DNA from: CAVORB01 sp963736235
Lineage (GTDB): Bacteria > Pseudomonadota > Gammaproteobacteria > Chromatiales > Chromatiaceae
Direction of reading: 5' to 3'
Length of the DNA: 64,000 bases
Assembly (NCBI GenBank): GCA_963736235.1
Contig: CAVTOR010000024.1
Coordinates: forward strand, 1-64,000
Made by a program: the position numbers and the translations under genes. The notes under the pieces are model-generated. The model was not told the origin of the DNA, ran no database searches, and saw nothing but the letters and a program-made list of their open reading frames with translations. Below are positions 35,737-44,396 of this stretch, in pieces (the stretch's first letter is position 1; every line of letters begins with the position of its first letter).

Positions 35737-36947
35737 CAGGGCGAGCGCGCTTAAAATTGTCGCGCGACAGCGAGATAGGCAATATAGCGAGAAACAACAT
35801 GAGGAGTTTCTCGTGTCTGCAAGTATTGAAGAACATTTCTCGACGCTTGAGGATCCACGGATTGATCGCAACAAGCTGCATGAACTGATGGATATCGTCA
35901 TTTTGGTGCTCTGCGCGGTGAGCAGTGGCGCGGACGGTTGGGAAGCCATCGAAGAGTTTGGTCAGGAGAAGTTGGACTGGCTGCGCAAGTTTGCGCCGTT
36001 CGCCAACGGCGTACCGTCGCACGACTGCATCGCCAATGTCTTGTCACGATTGTCGCCGAAGGGCTTTCAACAGTGCTTCCGCAGTTGGACGGGCGCAGTG
36101 AGCGAAGCCACGCAGGGCGAGGTGATCGCCATCGATGGCAAGAGCGCGCGTGGCTCGCATGATCGCAAGCGCTCACGCAAGGCACTGCATATGGTCAGTG
36201 CGTGGGCGAGCACGAACCGTTTGGTGCTTGCCCAAGAGGCGACGGAGGAGAAGTCCAACGAAATCACGGCAATCCCGAAATTGCTCGAACTCCTTGAACT
36301 CAAGGGGTGCATCGTGACGATTGATGCCATGGGCTGCCAACGCGCCATCGCCGAGCAAATCATCGCCCAGGGCGGCGATTACGTCCTGGGGCTCAAGGGA
36401 AACCAGAGCGTACTTCAGGAAGGCGTTGAGGACTTCTTCACGGTGGCCATGGCCGGTGACTTCGCTGGCGTTGAATATGACTACACCGAAGAGGTGGACC
36501 AGGATCATGGACGCCTGGAGGTGCGCCGTTACTGGGTAACGGAGGACTTGCGAACGCTGCCCAATACGCAGCTTTGGCAGGGGTTGCGTAGCATCGGCAT
36601 GGTCGAACGCCAGTGCCTGATCGGTGAGACACAGACGCTCCAACGACGCTATTACATCAACTCCATCCGTGCTGAGGCCAAACGCTTCGCGCATGCGGTG
36701 CGCGACCATTGGGGCGTGGAAAATCGCCTGCACTGGCGACTCGATGTCGTCTTCGCCGAGGACGCCAGCCGAATCCGCAAAGGCAACGCCCCGGCGATCA
36801 TGACCTCGATCCGCCACCTGTGCATGAACCTGTTCGAACAAGAGCCCTCGTCGATGCGCCTGTCAAAGAAGCGTCGCAAGGCCGCTTGGAACGATGACTA
36901 CCGTGCCAAGGTCGTGTTCGGCTGAAGATTTATGCGCGCTTGCCCTG
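35737..36947 (+). mobile_element. Complete ISAs1-family insertion sequence
   Basis: A 1211-bp element. The left end CAGGGCGAGCGCGCTTAAA (35737-35755) and the right end, read inwards, CAGGGCAAGCGCGCATAAA match in 17 of 19 bases. It is flanked by a perfect 10-base duplication CGGTTCGCAG (35727-35736 and 36948-36957). The single gene inside is an intact ISAs1 transposase. Intact ends, gene and target duplication all indicate a recent insertion, between the cation transporter gene and the glyQ promoter. Confidence 0.93.
35813..36925 (+). CDS. ISAs1-family transposase
   Basis: A DDE transposase of 370 residues. GTG 35813 follows GAGGAG and gives the family start VSASIEEHFSTLEDPR; the frame is open upstream, but that runs through the terminal repeat. 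Family motifs are FANGVPSHDCIANVLSRL, EVIAIDGKSARGS (first Asp region), CIVTIDAMGCQRAIAEQI (second Asp), YVLGLKGNQ and RDHWGVENRLHWRLDVVF with the final Glu. All catalytic residues appear present, so the element may still move. Confidence 0.95.
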   Translation: MSASIEEHFSTLEDPRIDRNKLHELMDIVILVLCAVSSGADGWEAIEEFGQEKLDWLRKFAPFANGVPSHDCIANVLSRLSPKGFQQCFRSWTGAVSEATQGEVIAIDGKSARGSHDRKRSRKALHMVSAWASTNRLVLAQEATEEKSNEITAIPKLLELLELKGCIVTIDAMGCQRAIAEQIIAQGGDYVLGLKGNQSVLQEGVEDFFTVAMAGDFAGVEYDYTEEVDQDHGRLEVRRYWVTEDLRTLPNTQLWQGLRSIGMVERQCLIGETQTLQRRYYINSIRAEAKRFAHAVRDHWGVENRLHWRLDVVFAEDASRIRKGNAPAIMTSIRHLCMNLFEQEPSSMRLSKKRRKAAWNDDYRAKVVFG

Positions 36948-36963
36948 CGGTTCGCAGTCGTCG

Positions 36964-36994
36964 TTGGATAAGTGGGCTTACGAACGGATATAAT
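36964..36994 (+). promoter_or_regulatory. Probable promoter of glyQS
   Basis: A perfect -10 box TATAAT (36989-36994) with a weak -35 TTGGAT (36964-36969, spacer 19). It begins only 7 bases after the target duplication of the IS element. Confidence 0.55.
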
Positions 36995-37029
36995 TTCAGT
37001 TTTGGTCAGCGTCAGGCTGGGAGTGCTGA

Positions 37030-37941
37030 TTGAGCGGCTCGCACGAAGATTACACTACCTTCCAGGGACTCATTTTTGCTCTGGAACGCTATTGGGCGGA
37101 GCGCGGATGCGTTGTCGTGCAGCCCTATGATATGGAGGTTGGCGCGGGCACCTTTCACCCGGCGACCTTTTTGCGGTCCCTCGGTCCCGAACCCTGGAGC
37201 AGCGCCTACGTTCAGCCGTCGAGGCGCCCGACGGACGGGCGTTATGGCGAGAATCCGAACCGCCTGCAGCACTACTATCAATACCAGGTCGTGCTCAAGC
37301 CTTCTCCGCTGAACATACAGGATCTGTACCTGGACTCCCTTCGCGCGCTCGGAATCGACCCTCTGGTCCACGATATTCGTTTCGTCGAGGACAACTGGGA
37401 ATCGCCGACCCTCGGCGCCTGGGGGCTTGGCTGGGAGGTGTGGCTCAACGGCATGGAGGTGACGCAGTTCACCTACTTCCAGCAAGTGGGCGGCCTCGAT
37501 TGCCGGCCAGTCACCGGCGAGATTACCTACGGCCTGGAACGCATCGCCATGTATTTGCAGGGCGTGGAGAGCGTGTTCGATCTCGTCTGGTCGCGGAGCG
37601 CGAACGGTACCGTCACCTATGGCGACGTCTATCACCAAAACGAGGTGGAACAGTCTGCATACAACTTTGAGTACGCCGATACGGCGTCGCTTTTCTCGCT
37701 GTTCGATACCTGCGAGCGACAAAGTCAGGCCCTGATCCAGCGCGATCTGCCGTTGCCCGCGTACGAACAGGTCCTCAAAGCGTCACATACCTTCAATCTT
37801 CTAGATGCCCGCGGAGCGATTTCCGTCACCGAACGGCAACGCTTTATCTTGCGGGTGCGAACGTTGGCGCGCGCGGTCGCACAAGCGTACTACGAGCGTC
37901 GGGAATCCTTGGGCTTCCCCATGCTGAAGAACCAGGCATAG
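37030..37941 (+). CDS. glyQ: Glycine-tRNA ligase alpha subunit
   Basis: The catalytic-core subunit of the tetrameric bacterial glycyl-tRNA synthetase. It starts at TTG 37030 after GGGAG and has 303 residues, the usual length. TTFQGLIFALERYWAERGC is the conserved start, followed by EVGAGTFHPATFLRSLGPEPW, YVQPSRRPTDGRYGENPNR and the class II motifs with QQVGGLDCRPVTGEITYGLERI. It is 14 bases before glyS and is part of the glyQ-glyS-gmhB-plsC group near the replication origin. Confidence 0.97.
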   Translation: MSGSHEDYTTFQGLIFALERYWAERGCVVVQPYDMEVGAGTFHPATFLRSLGPEPWSSAYVQPSRRPTDGRYGENPNRLQHYYQYQVVLKPSPLNIQDLYLDSLRALGIDPLVHDIRFVEDNWESPTLGAWGLGWEVWLNGMEVTQFTYFQQVGGLDCRPVTGEITYGLERIAMYLQGVESVFDLVWSRSANGTVTYGDVYHQNEVEQSAYNFEYADTASLFSLFDTCERQSQALIQRDLPLPAYEQVLKASHTFNLLDARGAISVTERQRFILRVRTLARAVAQAYYERRESLGFPMLKNQA

Positions 37942-37955
37942 GAGGGGGAGCCGCG

Positions 37956-40034
37956 ATGAACGAGAGAACCGACTTGCTGGTTGAAATTGGCACCGAGGAG
38001 TTGCCTCCGACGGCCCTAAAGCGACTGGCAAACGCCTTCCGCGACGGCTTTGTTCAACAAGTGGACCACAACCGGATCGCGCACGGTGAGATACAGTCCT
38101 ACGCGACCCCGCGACGTCTCGCGCTCTTGGTTCGAGGAGTTGCGATGCGCCAACCGGATCAGGCCGTCAGCCGCAAGGGACCAGCTCTCACGGCGGCATA
38201 TGCCGCGGACGGCTCGCCGACAAAGGCCGCCGAGGGTTTCGCCCGATCCTGCGGCGTCGAGGTCTCCGCGTTGGACCGGGAAGAGAGCGCGAAGGGCGCG
38301 TGGCTCGTGTTTCGTTCCGTCTCAGCGGGAGCTGCCACGGCCGATTTGCTGATCCCGATGGTAGAGCAAGCGCTTGCGGACCTTCCCATACCCAAGCGTA
38401 TGCGCTGGGGTGACCGGGACGATCAATTCGTCCGTCCAGTGCACTGGGTCACCCTTGTGCTGGGAAGCGAAGTCGTACCGGGACGGATGTTCGGCCTTGA
38501 GATTGGGCGAGAAACCAGGGGGCACCGGTTCCACCACCCCCAGGCGATTCCGATAACCGCGGCCAGCGAGTATGCGGAGTGCCTGCGCAGCCAGGGATTC
38601 GTTGAACCCAGTTTCAGCAAGCGGCGGGAATCAATTCAACGGCAGGTGGAAGAGCTTGCAGACCAGGCGGGCGGCAAGGCAGCCCTCGACGCGGACCTGC
38701 TCGACGAGGTCACGGCGCTTTGCGAATGGCCGACCGCCATGATCGGATCATTCGACCAGGCGTTTCTCGAGGTCCCCGCCGAGGCCTTGGTCGAAACCAT
38801 GCAGAAAAACCAGAAGTATTTTCCAGTGCGTTCAGCCAACGGAGATCTGCTTCCTCGGTTCATCACCGTCAGCAATATTCGCAGCCAGGATCCGGAACAA
38901 GTGCGGGCGGGGAACGAACGCGTCATCCGGCCTCGCTTCGCCGACGCCGCCTTCTTCTGGAAACAGGATCTCAAGAAGCCGTTTGATCAATACGGCACCA
39001 AGCTCGCGCACGTAGTCTTTCAGGAGAAGCTCGGCACCGTCGCCGAGAAATCGGCGAGAGTCGCTCAGATTTGCCGGCACCTCGCCGGCCTGCTCGGCGC
39101 CGACGAGGAGCTCTGCGCGCGGTCGGCCTATCTCGCAAAATGCGACTTGGTCACGCAGATGATCGCAGAATTTCCGAGTCTGCAGGGCATCATGGGCCGA
39201 TACTACGCCGAACGATCGGGGGAAGATCCCTGCGTATGCGCCGCGATGGAAGAGCAGTACCTGCCGCGCCATGCCGGAGATCGGCTACCGCAATCTGATT
39301 GTGGACGCATTCTCTCGGTGGCGGACAGGCTGGACACCTTGATTGGAATCTTCTCGATCGGGCAACGGCCAACCGGGGTGAAGGACCCTTACGCGTTGCG
39401 CCGGGCAACCATCGGGTTACTTCGTATACTCATTGAAACGCCGCTCCCGCTCGATTTACGGGAGGTGCTGGAGTTCGCCGCACAAGAACTCCGAGACAAG
39501 GTGAGCGTTGGCGACACCGCCGCGGACGTGTTCGAGTATTCGCTGGAGCGATTGAAGGGCTACTATCAGGATCTCGGGATCGGCAACGACGTGGTCGATG
39601 CGGTACTTGCGGTCGACGTGACCGTTCCGAGCGATATTCACCGCCGGATTCTGGCGGTCAACGAGTTCCGCAACCTCGCCGAGGCGGAGTCGCTGACGGC
39701 CGCGAACAAACGTACTCGCAACATTCTGCGCAAGAGCGAAGAACTGGGGGTGATCCCAAGCGAGCCGAATACGGATGCTTTGGTTGAGGAATCGGAGAAG
39801 CGCCTCGCCGCGCGGTTGGCGATGCTAAAGGTCCGCGTCGCACCTCTGTTGGCGCAACAGGACTATACCGGCGTCCTGACGATGCTCGCCGGCCTGCGTG
39901 AGGATGTCGATACGTTTTTCGACGAGGTGATGGTGAACGTAGAGGACGTCGAACTGCGACGGAACCGTCTGGCGCTTCTCAGGTCATTGGAGTCCATGTT
40001 TGTTGGCGTCGCCGATATCGCACGACTACAGTAG
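37956..40034 (+). CDS. glyS: Glycine-tRNA ligase beta subunit
   Basis: The 692-residue beta subunit needed for tRNA binding and full activity. ATG 37956 follows GGAGGGGGAG. The N-terminal domain starts DLLVEIGTEELPP; an HD-like central domain and a C-terminal DALR-type anticodon-binding domain follow (about 590-690). ETMQKNQKYFPV and ADRLDTLIGIFSIGQRPTGVKDPYALRR-type segments are the recognisable family motifs. The length agrees with other bacteria. Confidence 0.97.
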   Translation: MNERTDLLVEIGTEELPPTALKRLANAFRDGFVQQVDHNRIAHGEIQSYATPRRLALLVRGVAMRQPDQAVSRKGPALTAAYAADGSPTKAAEGFARSCGVEVSALDREESAKGAWLVFRSVSAGAATADLLIPMVEQALADLPIPKRMRWGDRDDQFVRPVHWVTLVLGSEVVPGRMFGLEIGRETRGHRFHHPQAIPITAASEYAECLRSQGFVEPSFSKRRESIQRQVEELADQAGGKAALDADLLDEVTALCEWPTAMIGSFDQAFLEVPAEALVETMQKNQKYFPVRSANGDLLPRFITVSNIRSQDPEQVRAGNERVIRPRFADAAFFWKQDLKKPFDQYGTKLAHVVFQEKLGTVAEKSARVAQICRHLAGLLGADEELCARSAYLAKCDLVTQMIAEFPSLQGIMGRYYAERSGEDPCVCAAMEEQYLPRHAGDRLPQSDCGRILSVADRLDTLIGIFSIGQRPTGVKDPYALRRATIGLLRILIETPLPLDLREVLEFAAQELRDKVSVGDTAADVFEYSLERLKGYYQDLGIGNDVVDAVLAVDVTVPSDIHRRILAVNEFRNLAEAESLTAANKRTRNILRKSEELGVIPSEPNTDALVEESEKRLAARLAMLKVRVAPLLAQQDYTGVLTMLAGLREDVDTFFDEVMVNVEDVELRRNRLALLRSLESMFVGVADIARLQ

Positions 40035-40041
40035 CGAGTAG

Positions 40042-40383
40042 ATGGACTTCGAACGCGACTCCTACGACGCCATGCTCGCGGCTGTTCGATCGTTTCATGA
40101 GAAGCATCGCTTCCGGGAGACTGGCGGTGAAGAGTTAACTTATCGCGTCGCCCTCATGGCCGAAGAGTTGGGGGAAATTTCTGCGTGCGTTACCAAGGGA
40201 AAGCCAGGGCAGGAGTTGGCTGAGGAGGTCGCGGACCTCTTCATACTGCTGATTGGCACTGGACTCGCTGCAAATTTTGACCTCAAGCAGGCGTTCTGGG
40301 AGAAGATGGGGAAACTCGACAAGCGCGAGTCACGAATGATCGGCGGGCGTATCCGTGTGTCCGACTTCCGCGACATGGATTGA
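40042..40383 (+). CDS. MazG-like nucleotide pyrophosphohydrolase
   Basis: A 113-residue, all-helical protein with the metal-binding MazG signature: ALMAEELGEISACV (EExxE) followed by ELAEEVADLFILLIG (ExxD). Such proteins hydrolyse nucleoside triphosphates to monophosphates and pyrophosphate; the substrate is not evident. The single short domain makes it MazG-like rather than full MazG. It starts 8 bases after glyS, so it is co-transcribed with the synthetase genes and gmhB. Confidence 0.82.
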   Translation: MDFERDSYDAMLAAVRSFHEKHRFRETGGEELTYRVALMAEELGEISACVTKGKPGQELAEEVADLFILLIGTGLAANFDLKQAFWEKMGKLDKRESRMIGGRIRVSDFRDMD

Positions 40384-40422
40384 GGGGGTCCGCCCCGGAC
40401 TCTTTTTCGGGACCACCGACCC

Positions 40423-40965
40423 ATGAAGATCATCATCCTCGACCGAGATGGCGTCATCAACGAGGATTCGGATTCCTACATCAAGTCCCCGGACGAGTGG
40501 ATACCTATTCCCGGGAGTCTTGAAGGAATCGCCCGACTTTGCCATGGCGGATATCGCGTTGTCGTCGCTTCCAACCAATCCGGTCTCGCGAGAGGTCTTT
40601 TCACGATAGACGATCTCAACGCAATGCATCGCAAGATGCACCGAGAGCTTGCTCGCGTTGGAGGCCAGGTCGACTCGACCTTTTTTTGTCCTCACGGCCC
40701 AGACGACGATTGCCGCTGTCGCAAACCGCGGCCGGGGCTATTCGAGGAAATCGCATATCGTCTCAGAAAGGACCTGACGTTTACCCCTGCTGTTGGGGAT
40801 TCATGCCGGGATATTGAGGCGGCTCTGGCGGTCGGCGCCACACCCATTCTGGTACTGACGGGAAACGGCAGAGCAACGCTGAGGGCACTCCCCCGAGCGC
40901 TGATGCAGAGAATACAAGTATTCAAGAATCTATCCGCGGTCGCCGACTCCCTAGTCGCCGTGTAA
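40423..40965 (+). CDS. gmhB: D-glycero-beta-D-manno-heptose-1,7-bisphosphate 7-phosphatase
   Basis: A HAD-family phosphatase of the ADP-heptose pathway for lipopolysaccharide core. It has 180 residues. The nucleophile motif is ILDRDGVINED (Asp7, Asp9), the Ser/Thr motif is VVASNQSGLARGLF, the zinc loop is CPHGPDDDCRCRKP (Cys89, His91, Cys97, Cys99), and the last motif is VGDSCRDIEAALAVGA. It lies between the mazG-like gene and plsC, the usual neighbourhood in gammaproteobacteria. It is a partner of GmhA at 4.6 kb. Confidence 0.95.
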   Translation: MKIIILDRDGVINEDSDSYIKSPDEWIPIPGSLEGIARLCHGGYRVVVASNQSGLARGLFTIDDLNAMHRKMHRELARVGGQVDSTFFCPHGPDDDCRCRKPRPGLFEEIAYRLRKDLTFTPAVGDSCRDIEAALAVGATPILVLTGNGRATLRALPRALMQRIQVFKNLSAVADSLVAV

Positions 40966-40974
40966 CGCCGATCC

Positions 40975-41706
40975 ATGATCTTCCTGCGCTCACTGGTTTA
41001 TCTCGCGTTCATGTCATTGAGCGTGGCGCTGTTTTCCGTTCCTATCGCCGTTTTCGGCTGGTTCGTCCCCTATCCTTGGCTAGGCAAGGCCGGGAACCTG
41101 TGGGGACGCCTGAATCTCGCCGCTTTGGACAAGATTTGTCATTTGCGATATCGGGTACGGGGCTGGGAGAATTTTCCCAAGAGTCCCTGCATCATCCTGT
41201 GCAAACACCAATCCACATGGGAAACGATCGCTCTGCGGGCGTTGTTGCCACCGGAACACATCTGGGTGCTCAAGCGCGAGCTGCTATGGGTACCGTTCTT
41301 CGGCTGGGCTCTAGCACCGTTTCGGCCGATCGCGATCAACCGGAAGGACGGCCGGGGTGCCCTTCGTCAACTTCTGGACGAGGGGCGCCGGGCCCTAGAC
41401 CAAGGGCATTGGATAGTTATTTTCCCAGAAGGGACGCGCGTCGCCCCCGGCGAACGCATTAGGTACGGCTTTGGTGGCGCGCTTCTCGCTGAAAAAACGG
41501 GTTATCCCGTTCTGCCTATAGCGCACAACGCGGGAACCTTCTGGCGCAGGAGGGATATACGCAAGCACCCAGGAACCATCGATCTGGTTATCGGCGAGGT
41601 CATGGACACAAGTGGTGCGAAGGCGTCCGAGATCAACCGCCGGATCGAAAGCTGGATTGAAGAAACGGTGACGTCGCTCCCAGGGGCACACCCACCAACA
41701 CCCTAG
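40975..41706 (+). CDS. plsC: 1-acyl-sn-glycerol-3-phosphate acyltransferase
   Basis: An inner-membrane enzyme that makes phosphatidic acid from lysophosphatidic acid. It has 243 residues. One or two membrane helices lie at the N-terminus (about 8-34). The catalytic block I is CKHQSTWET (His78), block II is RPIAINRKDG, block III is IFPEGTRVAPGE and block IV is LPIAHNAG. The gene follows gmhB by 9 bases and is convergent with gyrB. Confidence 0.95.
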   Translation: MIFLRSLVYLAFMSLSVALFSVPIAVFGWFVPYPWLGKAGNLWGRLNLAALDKICHLRYRVRGWENFPKSPCIILCKHQSTWETIALRALLPPEHIWVLKRELLWVPFFGWALAPFRPIAINRKDGRGALRQLLDEGRRALDQGHWIVIFPEGTRVAPGERIRYGFGGALLAEKTGYPVLPIAHNAGTFWRRRDIRKHPGTIDLVIGEVMDTSGAKASEINRRIESWIEETVTSLPGAHPPTP

Positions 41707-41749
41707 CCGTTAATTCCGGAACCATTCGGCCAGTGCCGGGACAGCGGAA

Positions 41750-44155
41750 TCAAATGTCGATGTTCTCTGCGTTCAGTGCGTTTCGTTCGATAAAGTCGCG
41801 CCTAGGCTCGACTTGGTCGCCCATCAGGGTCGTAAAGATCTGATCAGCCGCCACCGCATCCTCAATCGTAACTCTTAGCAGTCGGCGCGTCTCCGGATTC
41901 ATGGTGGTGTCCCACAACTGTTCTGGGTTCATTTCACCGAGTCCCTTGTAACGCTGAATGTGGTATCCCCGCCGCGCCTCGTCCACCAACCAGTCCAATC
42001 CATCTGCAAAAGTCTCGATCTCCTTTTTCTTTTCGCCGCGGAGCACATAAGCCCCCGGCTCGATGAGTCCGTCTAGCTTGTCGGCAAGCGAGCGGATTCG
42101 TGAGTAGTCGGCGCCTCGGAAAAAGTCGCCGGGTATGGCCGATGTTTCGGGGATTCCATGCCTCATGCGCGTCAGCGTCATGGCGGTGTGCGCGGTGTCC
42201 CCAAGCTCGGTGGCTTCTATGGCGTAGCGCTCTCCTGGTGGACAGGATTCATTGAGAAAGTTGCTCAAGGCGCGCATCCACTGCCCGAGGTTATCGGCAT
42301 TAGACAGCAAATCGTCGGTGAGAGGGGGCGATGTCAACAGCGCATGGAGGAACGCGGACGGAAAGCGGGTGGAAAGCCGGTTCACGATCGCTCGATACTG
42401 TTGGTACTCCGTAGCAAGGTTCTCGAAGGCGGTGGGGGACAGCGCGGGCGCCTCGGGGGAAACGACGAGTTGAGCATTATCTAACGCGGCCTGCAACAAC
42501 GCGGTATTCAGCTCAACTTCGTCGAGAAGATAGGTTTCTTGCTTGCCCTTTTTCACCTTAAACAGTGGGGGCTGTGCGATGAAAATATTGCCCCGCTCGA
42601 CCAACTCCGGCATCTGGCGATAGAAAAAGGTCAGTAGAAGCGTTCGTATGTGGGCACCATCTACATCGGCGTCGGTCATGACGATAACGCGGTGATAACG
42701 AAGCTTGTCCGGGTCATATTCCTCACGCCCGATCCCGCAACCCAAGGCTGTAATGAGGGTACCAACCTCAGCCGAAGATAACATCTTGTCGAATCGCGCT
42801 TTCTCGACGTTGAGTATTTTTCCCTTGAGCGGCAATATCGCTTGGAACGCTCTATCCCTACCCTGTTTTGCCGATCCCCCAGCGGAATCGCCCTCAACCA
42901 GATAAAGCTCACATTTCGCCGGGTCCTTTTCCTGGCAATCGGCAAGCTTTCCTGGAAGCCCTGCCACATCGAGTACACCCTTGCGACGAGTCATTTCGCG
43001 CGCCTTGCGCGCTGCCTCACGTGCGCGGGCCGCTTCCAGCATCTTGTTCGCGATCGCCTTCGCCTCGGATGGATTCTCCTCGAGAAACTCATTGAGATGC
43101 TCGACGAGCAGACTTTCGACTACCGCCTTCACGTCCGAAGATACGAGCTTATCCTTGGTCTGGGACGAGAATTTTGGATCCGGAACCTTCACAGATATTA
43201 CCGCGGTCAAGCCCTCCCGAGCGTCATCTCCGACCGCCCGGATCTTGTACTTCTTTGCCAGATCTTCGCGCTCAATATACTGATTCAAGGTCCGGGTAAG
43301 CCCAGCACGAAATCCGGCCAAATGGGTTCCCCCGTCGCGCTGAGGGATGTTGTTCGTGTAACAGAAGATGTTCTCTTGAAATGACTCGTTCCACTGCAGA
43401 GCCACCTCAACCGAGGTGCCCTGCCGCTCGTCGAGGAAGTAAACAACGTCGGGGTGTATCGCCACCTTATTTCGATTGAGGTGTTCAACGAAGGCTCGAA
43501 TGCCGCCCTGGTACTCAAAATGATCTTCCCTTCCTGTCGCCTCCTCCAAGAGATTGATTTTTACACCTGAGTTTAGGAACGAGAGCTCTCGCAGCCGCTT
43601 TGCGAGGATGTCGTAATGAAAAATCAGATCCGAGAAGATTTCAGCCGAGGGCTTGAACCGAATTTCGGTTCCGGTTGCGTTAGATTCCCCCACAACCTTC
43701 AACGGGTACACGGGCTCACCTAGGCGGAACTCTTGCATATGCAGTTCGCCGTTCCGGCGAATCTTCACGGTGAGGTGCTCGGACAGTGCGTTCACGACAG
43801 AGACACCAACCCCGTGCAACCCACCGGAAACCTTGTAAGAATTCGCATCGAACTTCCCTCCGGCGTGTAGCACCGTCATGATCACCTCAGCCGCGGACCG
43901 GTTCTCTTCCGGATGAATATCCACGGGAATTCCGCGACCATTGTCCACCACGGAAACGGATTGGTCAGAATGGATGATCACCGAGACGTCCGTGCAATAG
44001 CCCGCTAACGCTTCGTCGATCGAGTTGTCCACTGCTTCGAAGACCATGTGGTGCAACCCAGTGCCGTCGTCAGTGTCGCCAATGTACATACCAGGGCGCT
44101 TACGTACCGCGTCGAGCCCGCGGAGGACTTTGATATTCGAAGAGTCGTAGGTCAT
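41750..44155 (-). CDS. gyrB: DNA gyrase subunit B
   Basis: The ATPase subunit of gyrase, which adds negative supercoils. It has 801 residues from ATG 44155 (a GTG at 44164 is in frame but less likely). The GHKL ATPase part has EAVDNSIDEALAGYC, VVDNGRGIPVDIH and KVSGGLHGVGVSVVN; QRDGGTHLAGFRAGL lies in the transducer; the TOPRIM part has LYLVEGDSAGGSAKQGRDR and MTDADVDGAHIRTLLLTFF. The length fits the gammaproteobacterial type with the insert in TOPRIM. It is the last gene of the dnaA-dnaN-recF-gyrB series. Confidence 0.98.
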   Translation of the reverse strand: MTYDSSNIKVLRGLDAVRKRPGMYIGDTDDGTGLHHMVFEAVDNSIDEALAGYCTDVSVIIHSDQSVSVVDNGRGIPVDIHPEENRSAAEVIMTVLHAGGKFDANSYKVSGGLHGVGVSVVNALSEHLTVKIRRNGELHMQEFRLGEPVYPLKVVGESNATGTEIRFKPSAEIFSDLIFHYDILAKRLRELSFLNSGVKINLLEEATGREDHFEYQGGIRAFVEHLNRNKVAIHPDVVYFLDERQGTSVEVALQWNESFQENIFCYTNNIPQRDGGTHLAGFRAGLTRTLNQYIEREDLAKKYKIRAVGDDAREGLTAVISVKVPDPKFSSQTKDKLVSSDVKAVVESLLVEHLNEFLEENPSEAKAIANKMLEAARAREAARKAREMTRRKGVLDVAGLPGKLADCQEKDPAKCELYLVEGDSAGGSAKQGRDRAFQAILPLKGKILNVEKARFDKMLSSAEVGTLITALGCGIGREEYDPDKLRYHRVIVMTDADVDGAHIRTLLLTFFYRQMPELVERGNIFIAQPPLFKVKKGKQETYLLDEVELNTALLQAALDNAQLVVSPEAPALSPTAFENLATEYQQYRAIVNRLSTRFPSAFLHALLTSPPLTDDLLSNADNLGQWMRALSNFLNESCPPGERYAIEATELGDTAHTAMTLTRMRHGIPETSAIPGDFFRGADYSRIRSLADKLDGLIEPGAYVLRGEKKKEIETFADGLDWLVDEARRGYHIQRYKGLGEMNPEQLWDTTMNPETRRLLRVTIEDAVAADQIFTTLMGDQVEPRRDFIERNALNAENIDI

Positions 44156-44360
44156 AGGTGACACCGTCGATAACGATAGGAACTCACGGTCCCGGGAGGT
44201 GGTTTGAGGCCACCCTGAAGATGGAATCCCCCTCCGAGAAAAACGGCCGCGAACAACGACAGGATTCGGCCGCTCTCAAATTTGGCGGGGACAGAAGGCC
44301 TCGGGAATCATCAGGGCCACCGCTAGTAGAGGCGGCCTGGTGCAGACGAACCGCCGCGCT

Positions 44361-44366
44361 AGTATA
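44361..44366 (-). promoter_or_regulatory. Possible -10 box of gyrB
   Basis: TATACT on the minus strand, about 205 bases before the gyrB ATG, in the gap after recF. The -35 region is weak. Confidence 0.35.
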
Positions 44367-44396
44367 CCCGATGCATGATGGCTATAGGGCCAAGAG

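Noticed and set aside
36485..36841. Antisense frames inside the ISAs1 transposase as passenger genes
   Set aside because: They are shadows of the transposase codons, with no ribosome site or motif.
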